Of a DNA stretch of 64,000 nt, positions 38,003-46,122 are shown piece after piece; the first letter of the stretch is position 1, and each line of letters begins with the position of its first letter. A program made the translations under genes and the position numbers. The DNA is from Ignatzschineria rhizosphaerae (GTDB lineage Bacteria; Pseudomonadota; Gammaproteobacteria; Cardiobacteriales; Wohlfahrtiimonadaceae), in NCBI RefSeq assembly GCF_022655595.1, contig NZ_CP093379.1:1422501-1486500 (forward strand), given 5' to 3'. The notes under the pieces were generated by a model, which worked only from the letters and a program-made list of their open reading frames with translations, did not search any database and had not been told where the DNA came from.

Positions 38003-39045
38003 TTACGGGAAATAGATCTCATATTTCATCGTTGCATTCCAGCGCCCACTTTTAACTGTTTGTCCATCCGCTTTACTCCAAATAACACGAATATACCTAT
38101 CTACATCTAATGGATCCCACTGATTTTTGCCACCAATTTTCCCCATGTCATACCCTTGATTATAATTCATAGGCTTATCACCTTTATCATCAAGATATAC
38201 CAAAGATAACATTGTGCCATTTTTTAGAATTGACTTATCCTCTGAAGTACTAAGAACATCCTCACCAAAAGGCGCTTCAATCTTAACTTTAGGTGTAATC
38301 TCTATTTCATCACAATTAGGATCTTGCTTTCTCACCAATCGAAAATGAATATCTTCCTGTTTTCTATTTCCACCATCAAAAAAAGTACTTGGGACTGTCC
38401 CAAAATCAATGTTTGTTTTATCAACATAATAGAAATATTCAGGGACACAGACTTCTGGATCAGGTAAATTAGGGTCTCTTCTAAAATTAACGGCAAACGT
38501 AGTTAAAACACCTCCCATTTCAACAACTGGTTTAATATCTGAATAATCCAAAGTATAGATTGAAGACTTATTACTTATAACGGAAGCATAACCAAAGACA
38601 TTGAGGGTGTAGAAACCTTTGTAAGGCGTCTTAGACATCTGATTCCCAGCTTGAACTACAATATTCTTCAAACCATAATCTAACTGCATATGATCAAGGT
38701 TTTCATTCTCTGTATCACCAAAGTTTTTTCTATATTGTAAATGAACCGTTACTCCCAGCATCCGATCCGCATCATTTGTAATCCCGAGGTCATCAAGTAA
38801 TCGATCTATTTTAGGTTGCGTACCATAAGTATCTTCTCGCTGTTGATACCATGTAATTCTTGCACCAACTTCACACTCAAAAGTGACACTGACCAGTTGG
38901 TTTATAGACGTATTCTGAGTAATATCAAATCTCATATTTGAATCTGGAAAAAGACTCGAACTATGGAATCTACAAGTATTTGCATAGGCCTTTGTTCCTA
39001 ACAATAAAATTAAGAAAAAATGGGGTAAAACAATACTTTTCTCAT
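38003..39045 (-). pseudogene. Fimbrial tip adhesin / minor pilin, signal peptide frameshifted
   Basis: About 345 codons. AAGGAG lies close before ATG 39045, but that frame (MRKVLFYPIFS) hits TAA after 11 codons. Adding one base in the T4 or C4 tract around 39022-39030 restores a perfect signal peptide, MRKVLFLPHFFLILLLGTKA, cleaved near YANTC, and opens the frame through to 38003. The mature part is Cys-poor, beta-rich and long, as expected for a chaperone/usher adhesin: N-terminal lectin-like domain, then a pilin domain (CVPEYFYYVDKTNIDFGTVP onward). Last gene of the fimbrial operon, 14 bases after the chaperone stop. It may be phase-off rather than dead. Confidence 0.72.
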
Positions 39046-39340
39046 CTTCTTCTCCTTTATTATTTCTTCACTCGAGTACCTGAGCAAACGCCACCATTAC
39101 AGTTGTAATTCATCTTTAAAACGCCACCATAATCATCGATCAACAACATGGTAAATTTATTACCTACATGCGTTGTAAGTGACTCAGTACTAAAAGGTTT
39201 TAAATTAATCTCTTTTTCTAATGTCTTTTGGTAATTATCCGTTAAAGCATAAATAACATTATAGTAAGGCGTTGGATTTTCTATCGTTAAGGTATTTCCA
39301 GACTTTTTAACAACCAATTCTTCTACCCAACCATTATGTT

Positions 39341-39347
39341 TATAAGC
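39341..39347. repeat. Target-site duplication, left copy
   Basis: TATAAGC directly before the IS; the same seven bases follow it at 40220-40226. Confidence 0.85.
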
Positions 39348-39370
39348 TGTAGGATTTTATCGCGTTGTTT

Positions 39371-39394
39371 ACAGTATTAGGAGAAAATACTGTT
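39371..39394 (+). promoter_or_regulatory. Hairpin enclosing the transposase ribosome site
   Basis: ACAGTATT and AATACTGT pair perfectly, with the ribosome site AGGAGA in the loop, one base before ATG 39395. Present in both IS copies. It would hide the start codon region and may limit transposase synthesis. Confidence 0.5.
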
Positions 39395-40198
39395 ATGAAT
39401 ATCCATCGAAAAACAAAATTAACGCCGTTTCATCGAGAAGAGATTTGGCGATTACATCATCAAGAAAAATTTACCGTAACCTATCTAGCTGAGCGTTTTA
39501 TGGTAAGCAGACCTACGATCTATAAAGTACTAAAACAAGGTAGATTGAACTTGTTTGTGCCATTAGCTAGTAAAAATGAACGTTATAGAACAATTAAGTA
39601 TGGCATTAAACGTCTTGCTAAGATTGAAAAATCTATTGAAGAGAAACTTAAAAAGAGGGCTAAACGTTATAACAAAAACTATCCTGGCGAGATGGTCCAT
39701 GTGGATACTAAACGGCTCCCTCTTTTAAAAGGGGATCTTAAAAATCGCACTAGAGAGTATTTATTTGTAGGAATTGATGATTTTTCAAGAGAACTTTATG
39801 CCGGTATTTATCCTGATAAATCACAGTTTAGTGCTGCTGAATTTCTTCGATGGGATCTGTTAGAACAGTGTCCCTATACTGTAGAATGCACCTATTCGGA
39901 TAATGGGCGTGAGTATAAAGGTACATCAGAACATGCCTTTGTCGAAATGTGTCTAACACATAAGATTAATCAAAAGTTTACAAAGCCAGCTTGCCCTCAA
40001 ACGAATGGAAAAGCAGAAAGAGTCATTCGAACACTCATGGAAATGTGGCATAATCAGGAAGAGTTTATCAGTTCAGATGATCGGAAAAAGAAGCTAAAAC
40101 GATTTTTGAACTATTACAACACAGTAAAACCTCATAAGGGTATTAATGGTTTAACGCCTTATGAAGTTTTAGAAAATTATTTTAACACTGAAGTGTAA
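39395..40198 (+). CDS. IS481-family-like transposase, copy 1
   Basis: A 267-residue DDE transposase. Residues ~5-60 form a helix-turn-helix (FHREEIWRLHHQ and VTYLAERFMVSRPTIYKVL). The integrase core runs from about residue 95; the catalytic triad is D104 (MVHVDTK), D169 (TYSDNG) and E208 (NGKAERV). I start at ATG 39395; the in-frame TTG at 39365 lies inside the end repeat. The protein is identical to that of the second copy, so both are recent. Minus-strand chaperone DNA surrounds it. Confidence 0.9.
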   Translation: MNIHRKTKLTPFHREEIWRLHHQEKFTVTYLAERFMVSRPTIYKVLKQGRLNLFVPLASKNERYRTIKYGIKRLAKIEKSIEEKLKKRAKRYNKNYPGEMVHVDTKRLPLLKGDLKNRTREYLFVGIDDFSRELYAGIYPDKSQFSAAEFLRWDLLEQCPYTVECTYSDNGREYKGTSEHAFVEMCLTHKINQKFTKPACPQTNGKAERVIRTLMEMWHNQEEFISSDDRKKKLKRFLNYYNTVKPHKGINGLTPYEVLENYFNTEV

Positions 40199-40219
40199 AC
40201 AACCCGCCGATTTCTAACA

Positions 40220-40226
40220 TATAAGC
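40220..40226. repeat. Target-site duplication, right copy
   Basis: TATAAGC directly after the IS, identical to 39341-39347. Confidence 0.85.
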
Positions 40227-40662
40227 AGGTAATCCTTTAGGGCGATAAAACACTTTAATTTTTGATTGAATCACAATACTCACCGTACTTTGACTCTCTT
40301 TCCCTTTAGGAGGAAGCCCTAATATATTGATAAAAAACAGCGATTCACGATCAGGTGCTAACTCAGCGCCTGACCCTATAAAACTGATCTTAATTTGCTT
40401 TTCTTGTTTAGGGTTAATTCTTTGCAAAATAGGCAAAGCAGCAAGGGGAGTAATCACTTTTTCTCCTCGATCATTTTCAATCCAGGTCTGTGCAAGATAA
40501 GGCGTATCGGCACTAATATTACTCACCACTAATGATTGTGAGTTTTTTTGCCCGGCATCAAAAATAATACGTGAGCGCTCAAAGTTGAGCTGGCCATAAG
40601 CATCATTTAATAATAATCCTGCTAAGAATAGTACTGTTTTTTTCATCATCATTTTTTACATC

Positions 40663-41430
40663 CTAGTAACAAATTAAGTTGTTAAGCTCATTGGCATCAA
40701 TTGAGTTTATTTTTAACTGACATGATTTTGATCCATTCCATTTGATCAGGAACTCAGCATGATTATTAAGTCCCGTAAGGTATGTTAAACCTTCTTCTGC
40801 CACAATAGCAATTTCTTGTTCATTGCCATTTTTACGATAAACAATAGCACCAAAAGGAGGATAAGAGCCATCAGCTAATGAGATTCTTGCAACCGCCTTT
40901 CCGCCACTGACACCATTTAAAGAGCGGTAAGCAATTGCGCCATCACTCATCGCAACTTCAATAATTCCATCTTGAATCTCAACATCTTCCGGCAGGTTAT
41001 CGTTATCAACCGCATAACTTCCACGATAATAACTGGAAGTATTCCCTAAACCAATCAGACCGAAAGTATTACTAACGCTTCGTCCCCCTTGCACCGGAAT
41101 GCCAGGTGCATCGGCATCTAATATCAAGCGACTTCCATCGCCATAAACTCGCTCATGCGTTGCAATACCATGTTGTGTAAGCGTTAATGAGCTATCAAAA
41201 CTTGTACGAAGACCTTTACGATAATCTGAGTAGTCTGCCATCATCATAAACTGACCATAGCCCGTATTCGCGTTATAGGTCGCATTTAGCCTATGATCCA
41301 TCGATCCGCTTAAATCTCGTTGATGATTTAATGATCCCCCGATAGAATAGTTTCCTCCTAAGCCTTGTCCACGATAGGTGACTTGGTGATCAACCTGCTT
41401 ATAACGGCTACCATACAGCATGCTATAAGA
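40663..41430 (-). pseudogene. Fimbrial usher (PapC-like), C-terminal fragment
   Basis: Only the last ~255 codons of an outer-membrane usher (usually over 800) remain. The frame enters from the IS end at 41430 (SYS, then MLYGSRYKQVDHQVTYRGQG) and has no proper start or signal peptide. It covers the last barrel strands (LNATYNANTGYGQFMMMADY), the ILDADAPGIPVQGGR segment and the C-terminal plug-like domain with ISLADGSYPPFGAIVY. The stop is 10 bases before the chaperone start. The N-terminal domain, plug and most of the barrel are lost next to IS copy 2, so no fimbria can be assembled from this operon. Confidence 0.88.
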
Positions 41431-42302
41431 TGTTAGAAATCGGCGGGTTGTTTACACTTCAGTGTTAAAATAATTTTCTAAAACTTCATAAGGCGTTAAA
41501 CCATTAATACCCTTATGAGGTTTTACTGTGTTGTAATAGTTCAAAAATCGTTTTAGCTTCTTTTTCCGATCATCTGAACTGATAAACTCTTCCTGATTAT
41601 GCCACATTTCCATGAGTGTTCGAATGACTCTTTCTGCTTTTCCATTCGTTTGAGGGCAAGCTGGCTTTGTAAACTTTTGATTAATCTTATGTGTTAGACA
41701 CATTTCGACAAAGGCGTGTTCTGATGTACCTTTATACTCACGACCATTATCCGAATAGGTGCATTCTACAGTATAGGGACACTGTTCTAACAGATCCCAT
41801 CGAAGAAATTCAGCAGCACTAAACTGTGATTTATCAGGATAAATACCGGCATAAAGTTCTCTTGAAAAATCATCAATTCCTACAAATAAATACTCTCTAG
41901 TGCGATTTTTAAGATCCCCTTTTAAAAGAGGGAGCCGTTTAGTATCCACATGGACCATCTCGCCAGGATAGTTTTTGTTATAACGTTTAGCCCTCTTTTT
42001 AAGTTTCTCTTCAATAGATTTTTCAATCTTTGCAAGACGTTTAATGCCATACTTAATTGTTCTATAACGTTCATTTTTACTAGCTAATGGCACAAACAAG
42101 TTCAATCTACCTTGTTTTAGTACTTTATAGATCGTAGGTCTGCTTACCATAAAACGCTCAGCTAGATAGGTTACGGTAAATTTTTCTTGATGATGTAATC
42201 GCCAAATCTCTTCTCGATGAAACGGCGTTAATTTTGTTTTTCGATGGATATTCATAACAGTATTTTCTCCTAATACTGTAAACAACGCGATAAAATCCTA
42301 CA
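41431..42302 (-). mobile_element. IS481-family-like insertion sequence, copy 2
   Basis: 872 bp, same ends and same encoded protein as copy 1, opposite orientation. The flanks differ (TATAAGA before, AATTATT after), so there is no target duplication. The inner flank TATAAGA resembles the target of copy 1 (TATAAGC). This fits an original insertion into the usher gene followed by a deletion from the outer end. Confidence 0.9.
41452..42255 (-). CDS. IS481-family-like transposase, copy 2
   Basis: The same 267-residue DDE transposase as in copy 1 (D104, D169, E208), starting at ATG 42255 with the ribosome site in the loop of the same hairpin. Intact and presumably active. Confidence 0.9.
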   Translation of the reverse strand: MNIHRKTKLTPFHREEIWRLHHQEKFTVTYLAERFMVSRPTIYKVLKQGRLNLFVPLASKNERYRTIKYGIKRLAKIEKSIEEKLKKRAKRYNKNYPGEMVHVDTKRLPLLKGDLKNRTREYLFVGIDDFSRELYAGIYPDKSQFSAAEFLRWDLLEQCPYTVECTYSDNGREYKGTSEHAFVEMCLTHKINQKFTKPACPQTNGKAERVIRTLMEMWHNQEEFISSDDRKKKLKRFLNYYNTVKPHKGINGLTPYEVLENYFNTEV

Positions 42303-42330
42303 AATTATTAAATAACTAATACCAAATCTA

Positions 42331-42870
42331 CTAAAGGAATGAAGCTACGAAGTTTACTCTCGTATTTACACTACCTGCAGTTGAAGCATCAGCACCAACT
42401 TTTACAGTACGACCACGAACTTCTACTTTCGCACCAGCTTCAGTAAGGTCAGCAGTAATGCCTGTTCCGATGTTTCCAGCTGGAGTAATTTTAGTGTTTG
42501 CCATTTCAACTTCAACACCAACGTTTTTAGCTGTACCTAAGTTTTTCCAAAGTGCATCGTTAGTGTCATCTGGAGCGCCTGGTGTTACTTCAATTTTCAC
42601 ACTTTTAAGATCGCCACCACCTTCTGCTTTACCTTCTAATTCACAACCATAGAAGTCGATATATGCTGTGCCCCATGGACCTGCATCTCCATCATCTTTT
42701 AATGCTCTTGTTGTTAAAGAGTTAAGGTTTACAGTACCTGCAGTTACGCTACATGCAGCTTCAGTTACTTCACCTGAAAACTCAATAAAGTTAGAAGCTG
42801 TATTGCTTTGTGCAAATGCTGCTGAAGATAATAATGCTGATGCCGCTAAAGCCAATGTTAATTTTTTCAT
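42331..42870 (-). CDS. Type 1-like major fimbrial subunit
   Basis: A 179-residue pilin. The signal peptide MKKLTLALAASALLSSAAFA is cleaved before QSNTASN. The mature protein has the early Cys in TEAACSVTAG and the second in IDFYGCELEG, the disulfide pair of FimA-type subunits, and a C-terminal beta strand for donor-strand exchange. It is the first gene of the operon and the only one intact. Its stop is 28 bases from IS copy 2. With the usher truncated and the chaperone split, any subunit made would be stranded in the periplasm unless another locus assembles it. The upstream region 42871-43310 is very AT-rich with no gene seen. Confidence 0.85.
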   Translation of the reverse strand: MKKLTLALAASALLSSAAFAQSNTASNFIEFSGEVTEAACSVTAGTVNLNSLTTRALKDDGDAGPWGTAYIDFYGCELEGKAEGGGDLKSVKIEVTPGAPDDTNDALWKNLGTAKNVGVEVEMANTKITPAGNIGTGITADLTEAGAKVEVRGRTVKVGADASTAGSVNTRVNFVASFL

Positions 42871-43278
42871 AATTCATTATTCCTATAATAAAATATTAAA
42901 ATATCCAAACATAAATCCACGCTTCTTAATTAAGTACTTTATTCAATATCATCAAACATAAAATATTTATTGAAGAAGTCATTAAATACAGCTATAAAAT
43001 TAGTATATAAGGATAATAAATATAATCGATAATATTATTGAATAACAACTACAATAAACAACTAAAATATACAAAACGCCATTTGAGTCAAATAGATAAA
43101 AAACTAACATTTACAATTTTTATTATTAATAAGCCAAATATTTTAAAAAAACTGTAGAAACATTTAATAAAATAAATACGTTATATTTAATGATTGTTTG
43201 TTTTAGGATTTTCCGACCTTATAACGATTCATAATCGCCCTCATTTTTGATTCCTTATCTATCACCGCTCTACTTTAA

Positions 43279-43294
43279 ATAGATAGCTATCTAT
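43279..43294. repeat. 16 bp perfect palindrome
   Basis: ATAGATAGCTATCTAT, between the fimA promoter region and the YeeE terminator. Could be an operator; no partner site was found. Confidence 0.4.
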
Positions 43295-43310
43295 GATTAA
43301 ACGCGCAACA

Positions 43311-43340
43311 AAAAAGGAAGCATTCAATCATGCTTCCTTT
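43311..43340 (-). terminator. Terminator of the arsR-yeeE operon
   Basis: AAAGGAAGCAT and ATGCTTCCTTT form an 11 bp stem with a six-base loop; on the minus strand TTTTTT follows. Confidence 0.85.
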
Positions 43341-43393
43341 AAAACAAGAAAAGATTGGGAACCTATCTCACAGCGATCAAAATACCACAAATT

Positions 43394-43801
43394 TTAGCGT
43401 TTAAAATAAGCGACGACCTTCATCCCTACAATCATCGCTAAGATGAAAATAGCCCCTTCCCACATCCCTCTTCCTAATAATACCAAAGCAGGTGCTGGGC
43501 AAATCCCGACTAACCCCCAACCTGCTCCAAAAAGTAAGCCACCCAGAACCAGTTCTTTATTAATCTTACTATTGACAGGAAAAAGTAAAGGCTCTCCTAA
43601 TAATGTTTTACGGCGAATACGCGCGATGATAACCCCTATCACAGAAACAGACAACGCACCGACCATCACCCATAAAAGTGCAGGATTAAAATCCCCAAAA
43701 GGATCTAAAAATCCTTGAACAATCTGCGGATCTGCCATCCCTGAATAGAGTAAACCCACGCCAAATAACAATCCTGAAATAAAGGGGATGATTAAACGCA
43801 T
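43394..43801 (-). CDS. YeeE/YedE-family transporter half (PmpB-like)
   Basis: A 135-residue, four-helix membrane protein of the YeeE/YedE (sulfur-transport) family, C-terminal half type. The conserved GAGWGLVGICPAPALVLLG holds the functional cysteine of the family. YeeE imports thiosulfate; the split two-gene form occurs beside BigR/SqrR-type repressors and is thought to move sulfur compounds. It lies two bases downstream of the other half and belongs to the arsR operon. Confidence 0.88.
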   Translation of the reverse strand: MRLIIPFISGLLFGVGLLYSGMADPQIVQGFLDPFGDFNPALLWVMVGALSVSVIGVIIARIRRKTLLGEPLLFPVNSKINKELVLGGLLFGAGWGLVGICPAPALVLLGRGMWEGAIFILAMIVGMKVVAYFKR

Positions 43802-43802
43802 C

Positions 43803-44222
43803 TTATCCTCCTATCAGGTGTTTTAAAATAAAGACAGCAATACCACCAGAGAGCATAAAAAGTCCTGTGATGATCAATGAGCTGGGTGCTAAACGAGAAA
43901 TACCACAAATGCTGTGTCCACTAGTACATCCAGAGCCTAATGCCGAGCCAATCCCGACCAATAATCCGGCAATAATCAGTAGTGGTACTGATTGTGTGAC
44001 TTCTACTGATGGTAACGATCCTATAACGACATCATAGATCCATGGTGAGATTAAAAGCCCCACCACAAAGAGTAATCGCCAATCTGTCATTCCTTTTTTT
44101 GAAAGTAAGTTATTTAATATCCCACTTACCCCCATTATGCGGCCAACTCCTATCAATAGTAGTAACCCCGAAAACCCAATTACGATACCGCCTAACAAAG
44201 CTGGTAACGAAAACCATGTCAT
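43803..44222 (-). CDS. YeeE/YedE-family transporter half (PmpA-like)
   Basis: A 139-residue membrane protein, the N-terminal half of a split YeeE/YedE transporter. The family motif LGSGCTSGHSICGISR, with two cysteines, is at residues ~97-112. Its ATG overlaps the stop of the ArsR-type gene (ATGA), so synthesis is coupled to that of the repressor. Together with the next gene it would form one eight-helix transport unit. Confidence 0.9.
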   Translation of the reverse strand: MTWFSLPALLGGIVIGFSGLLLLIGVGRIMGVSGILNNLLSKKGMTDWRLLFVVGLLISPWIYDVVIGSLPSVEVTQSVPLLIIAGLLVGIGSALGSGCTSGHSICGISRLAPSSLIITGLFMLSGGIAVFILKHLIGG

Positions 44223-44533
44223 GATGATGCTTTCCCCTTAGGACAAAATAGTTGATAAACACATTGTAATAATGTTAAGACTTTGGGGTCATCCACAGAG
44301 TAGTAGATCCATTTACCATCGCGTCTAGTTTTTACTAAATTATCTTCGCGTAAAACACCCAGTTGTTGTGATAAAGTTGGCTGCTGTATTCCAGTAATCT
44401 CTTCTAAAACAGAGACCGAATACTCGCCTTGACTTAAATGACAAAGAAGAAGCAGACGATCCTCATTTCCAAAACGCTTTAAAAATGTTGTCGCTTCAAG
44501 AGCTCCCGCTCTCATCTCTTCAATATTAAGCAT
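44219..44533 (-). CDS. ArsR-family repressor of the BigR/SqrR persulfide-sensor type
   Basis: A 104-residue winged-helix repressor. The recognition region is TGIQQPTLSQQLGVLRED (residues ~47-64). Cysteines are at 31 (LLLLCHLSQGE), 91 and 97 (YQLFCPKG). The C31-C97 spacing and surroundings match the two thiols that sense persulfide in BigR, SqrR and YgaV; the metal-binding ELCVCDL box of ArsR proper is absent. It heads the operon and overlaps the first transporter gene, so it likely represses its own operon until sulfide or persulfide rises. C91 is an extra thiol. Confidence 0.85.
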   Translation of the reverse strand: MLNIEEMRAGALEATTFLKRFGNEDRLLLLCHLSQGEYSVSVLEEITGIQQPTLSQQLGVLREDNLVKTRRDGKWIYYSVDDPKVLTLLQCVYQLFCPKGKASS

Positions 44534-44908
44534 GATTATCTAATACCCTTTTTGTAAGTTCCCCACTGCTTATTCATAAACAGTAGAATCATTATATATA
44601 AAAACAATCTATTTAAAAACATTTTATTGAAAGTTTATTCCTCCAAAGGAATACCCACTTTCAACAATAATCGATGTCCCTGAATTTTTATATAAGTCAC
44701 TCAGGTAGTATTGATGCTAAAAAAGCACTACTATCCCGATCCTTAATGCACCTTATTTTGTATAGTTACTTCTCATATATGAATTATTGTAAAAATTCTT
44801 AGGATTAGCATTAATAACATTTTTTACCACTACAAGACAAGAAAAGTTCTAAATATTTATGCTAAGTCCCTCAGGACAAGGAATCTTGCCTTATAACTAA
44901 GCGTTTTC
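44534..44908. other. 375-base gap between msrB and the arsR operon
   Basis: Presumed promoter and operator region of the persulfide-sensor operon. ATTATATATAAAAACAAT at about 44592 is an AT-rich candidate, but no clear dyad operator is visible. No gene seen. Confidence 0.4.
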
Positions 44909-45343
44909 TTATAAAAAGAGGGAGAGATACTCTCCATAGCCCTCTTTTTCTAAATCTTCTTTTGCAATAAAGCGTAATGCTGCTGAGTTAATACAATAAC
45001 GCAGTCCCCCTAACGCTTGAGGTCCATCTTCAAAAACATGACCTAAATGGGAATCTGCGCTTTGACTTCTCACCTCTGTTCGGTGATAGCCATAAGAGTG
45101 ATCATCGTGTTCTGTCACTTCTTCTGCTTGTAAGGGTTTAGAAAATGCAGGCCAACCACAACCTGCATCAAATTTATCTAATGAGGAAAAAAGCGGCTCT
45201 CCTGAAACAATATCCACATAAATACCTGGAGAAAAATGTTGATCGTATTCATTACGAAATGGTGGCTCTGTGCCATTTTCTTGGGTCACATGATATTGCA
45301 TTGCGGTTAAACGCTGCTTTAGATCATCTTTATGATTGCTCAT
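44909..45343 (-). CDS. msrB: Peptide-methionine (R)-S-oxide reductase
   Basis: Repairs methionine-R-sulfoxide in proteins. In this 144-residue protein the substrate-site [10 protein letters not shown] is at 61-70, [10 protein letters not shown] at 99-108 and the catalytic Cys117 in [12 protein letters not shown]. The two CxxC zinc pairs of many MsrB enzymes are missing, so it is of the zinc-free type. ATG 45343 follows GAGGATATT. It is a single gene on the minus strand. Confidence 0.93.
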   Translation of the reverse strand: MSNHKDDLKQRLTAMQYHVTQENGTEPPFRNEYDQHFSPGIYVDIVSGEPLFSSLDKFDAGCGWPAFSKPLQAEEVTEHDDHSYGYHRTEVRSQSADSHLGHVFEDGPQALGGLRYCINSAALRFIAKEDLEKEGYGEYLSLFL

Positions 45344-45776
45344 TATTGTAATATCCTCTATTTATCACTACTTTCTTATCAAAGCTTCAAACTACGCGAC
45401 AAGTTACACCATCATATCCTATATGAAATATCACACATAGATCATTGATATTAAATATAACTAATTATAAATTATATCAACAAATACCAAATAGATGGGT
45501 ATAAATCCTCTTTTAATTGGTCATCACTTACTTATTATTATGGCAATATATTTTTACTGCGCTTTAAGGTTAGATGATTCTTCACAAATGCGTACTCTGC
45601 AAGCTTAAATAGAAGCTATTGCAATGCAACTAAAACCATCCCTCATTAACTTACCATAAGTTTTACAAGATCTGAAAGAATCTTTATAAAATCGTCAATA
45701 AATGACTGTAAATGCTTATATGACAACCCTTATAAGCATGATAAAATGCCTATTTTACCTATTACGGAAAATCATT
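45344..45776. other. 433-base gap between msrB and the rhodanese gene
   Basis: Divergent promoter region. AT-rich; I see no gene or clear repeat. An open frame continues 25 codons upstream of the rhodanese start but lacks a ribosome site. Confidence 0.4.
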
Positions 45777-46040
45777 ATGTTAATCATAGATGTTAGAACT
45801 CCCGAAGAATTTGCTCAAGGGCATTTAAAGGGCGCTATTTTGATTGAATATCAAAATATTTTACAAGAGATTTTCAAACATGTTTCCTCTAAAGATCAGG
45901 AGATTGGCCTTTATTGCGCAGCTGGCGTTCGTTCTGGATTTGCCACTTACGCCTTAGAGCAACAAGGTTTTAGTAATGCCACCAATCTGGGAGGTTATCA
46001 TGATATTTTGTACCATCACCCTGAACTTGCTAACTCATAA
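45777..46040 (+). CDS. Single-domain rhodanese-like protein
   Basis: An 87-residue sulfurtransferase domain. It begins MLIIDVRTPEEFAQGHLKGA, the typical rhodanese entry, and has the active-site loop CAAGVRS with Cys47. The protein is cytosolic, without a signal peptide, so it is closer to GlpE than to periplasmic PspE. I start at ATG 45777 because the residues before it are outside the fold. It may pass persulfide sulfur in the same pathway as the neighbouring BigR/SqrR-type operon; this is inference from context. Confidence 0.85.
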   Translation: MLIIDVRTPEEFAQGHLKGAILIEYQNILQEIFKHVSSKDQEIGLYCAAGVRSGFATYALEQQGFSNATNLGGYHDILYHHPELANS

Positions 46041-46122
46041 GCTTTTTTAAAATTTCTTTCATTTTAGAGTGAGATCATTCCTCTTCTTTTAATTTATATT
46101 CCCTAAAACGGCGAGCCATTTT

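Larger units (their letters stand above)
39348..40219 (+). mobile_element. IS481-family-like insertion sequence, copy 1
   Basis: An 872 bp element. Its ends are imperfect inverted repeats of about 27 bp starting TGT (TGTAGGATTTTATCGCG at the left, TGTTAGAAATCGGCGGG at the right when read inward), both running into GTTGTTTACA. It carries one transposase gene and is flanked by a 7 bp direct repeat. An identical-looking copy lies inverted at 41431-42302. Confidence 0.9.
39060..40652 (-). pseudogene. PapD-like fimbrial chaperone, split by IS insertion
   Basis: The chaperone that carries fimbrial subunits through the periplasm. The N-terminal part (40652-40220) has a signal peptide (LFLAGLLLNDAYG), the first Ig domain and the hallmark KVFYRPKGLP. 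It is cut after PAY by the IS at 39348-40219. The C-terminal part resumes at 39347 with KHNGWVEELVVKKSGNTLTI and ends at 39060. Removing the IS and one copy of the 7 bp target repeat joins the halves in frame into a protein of about 240 residues of normal PapD design. The break is therefore recent and could be repaired only by precise excision. Confidence 0.9.

Noticed and set aside
39348-42302. Composite transposon made of two inverted IS copies
   Set aside because: Copy 1 has its own target repeat and the outer flanks (TATAAGC and AATTATT) do not match, so the IS copies arrived separately. The DNA between them is native fimbrial sequence.
39348-42302. Inversion between the two inverted IS copies
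   Set aside because: Both flanks of copy 1 still match as a target repeat and both chaperone halves are on the same strand, so the segment is in its original orientation.
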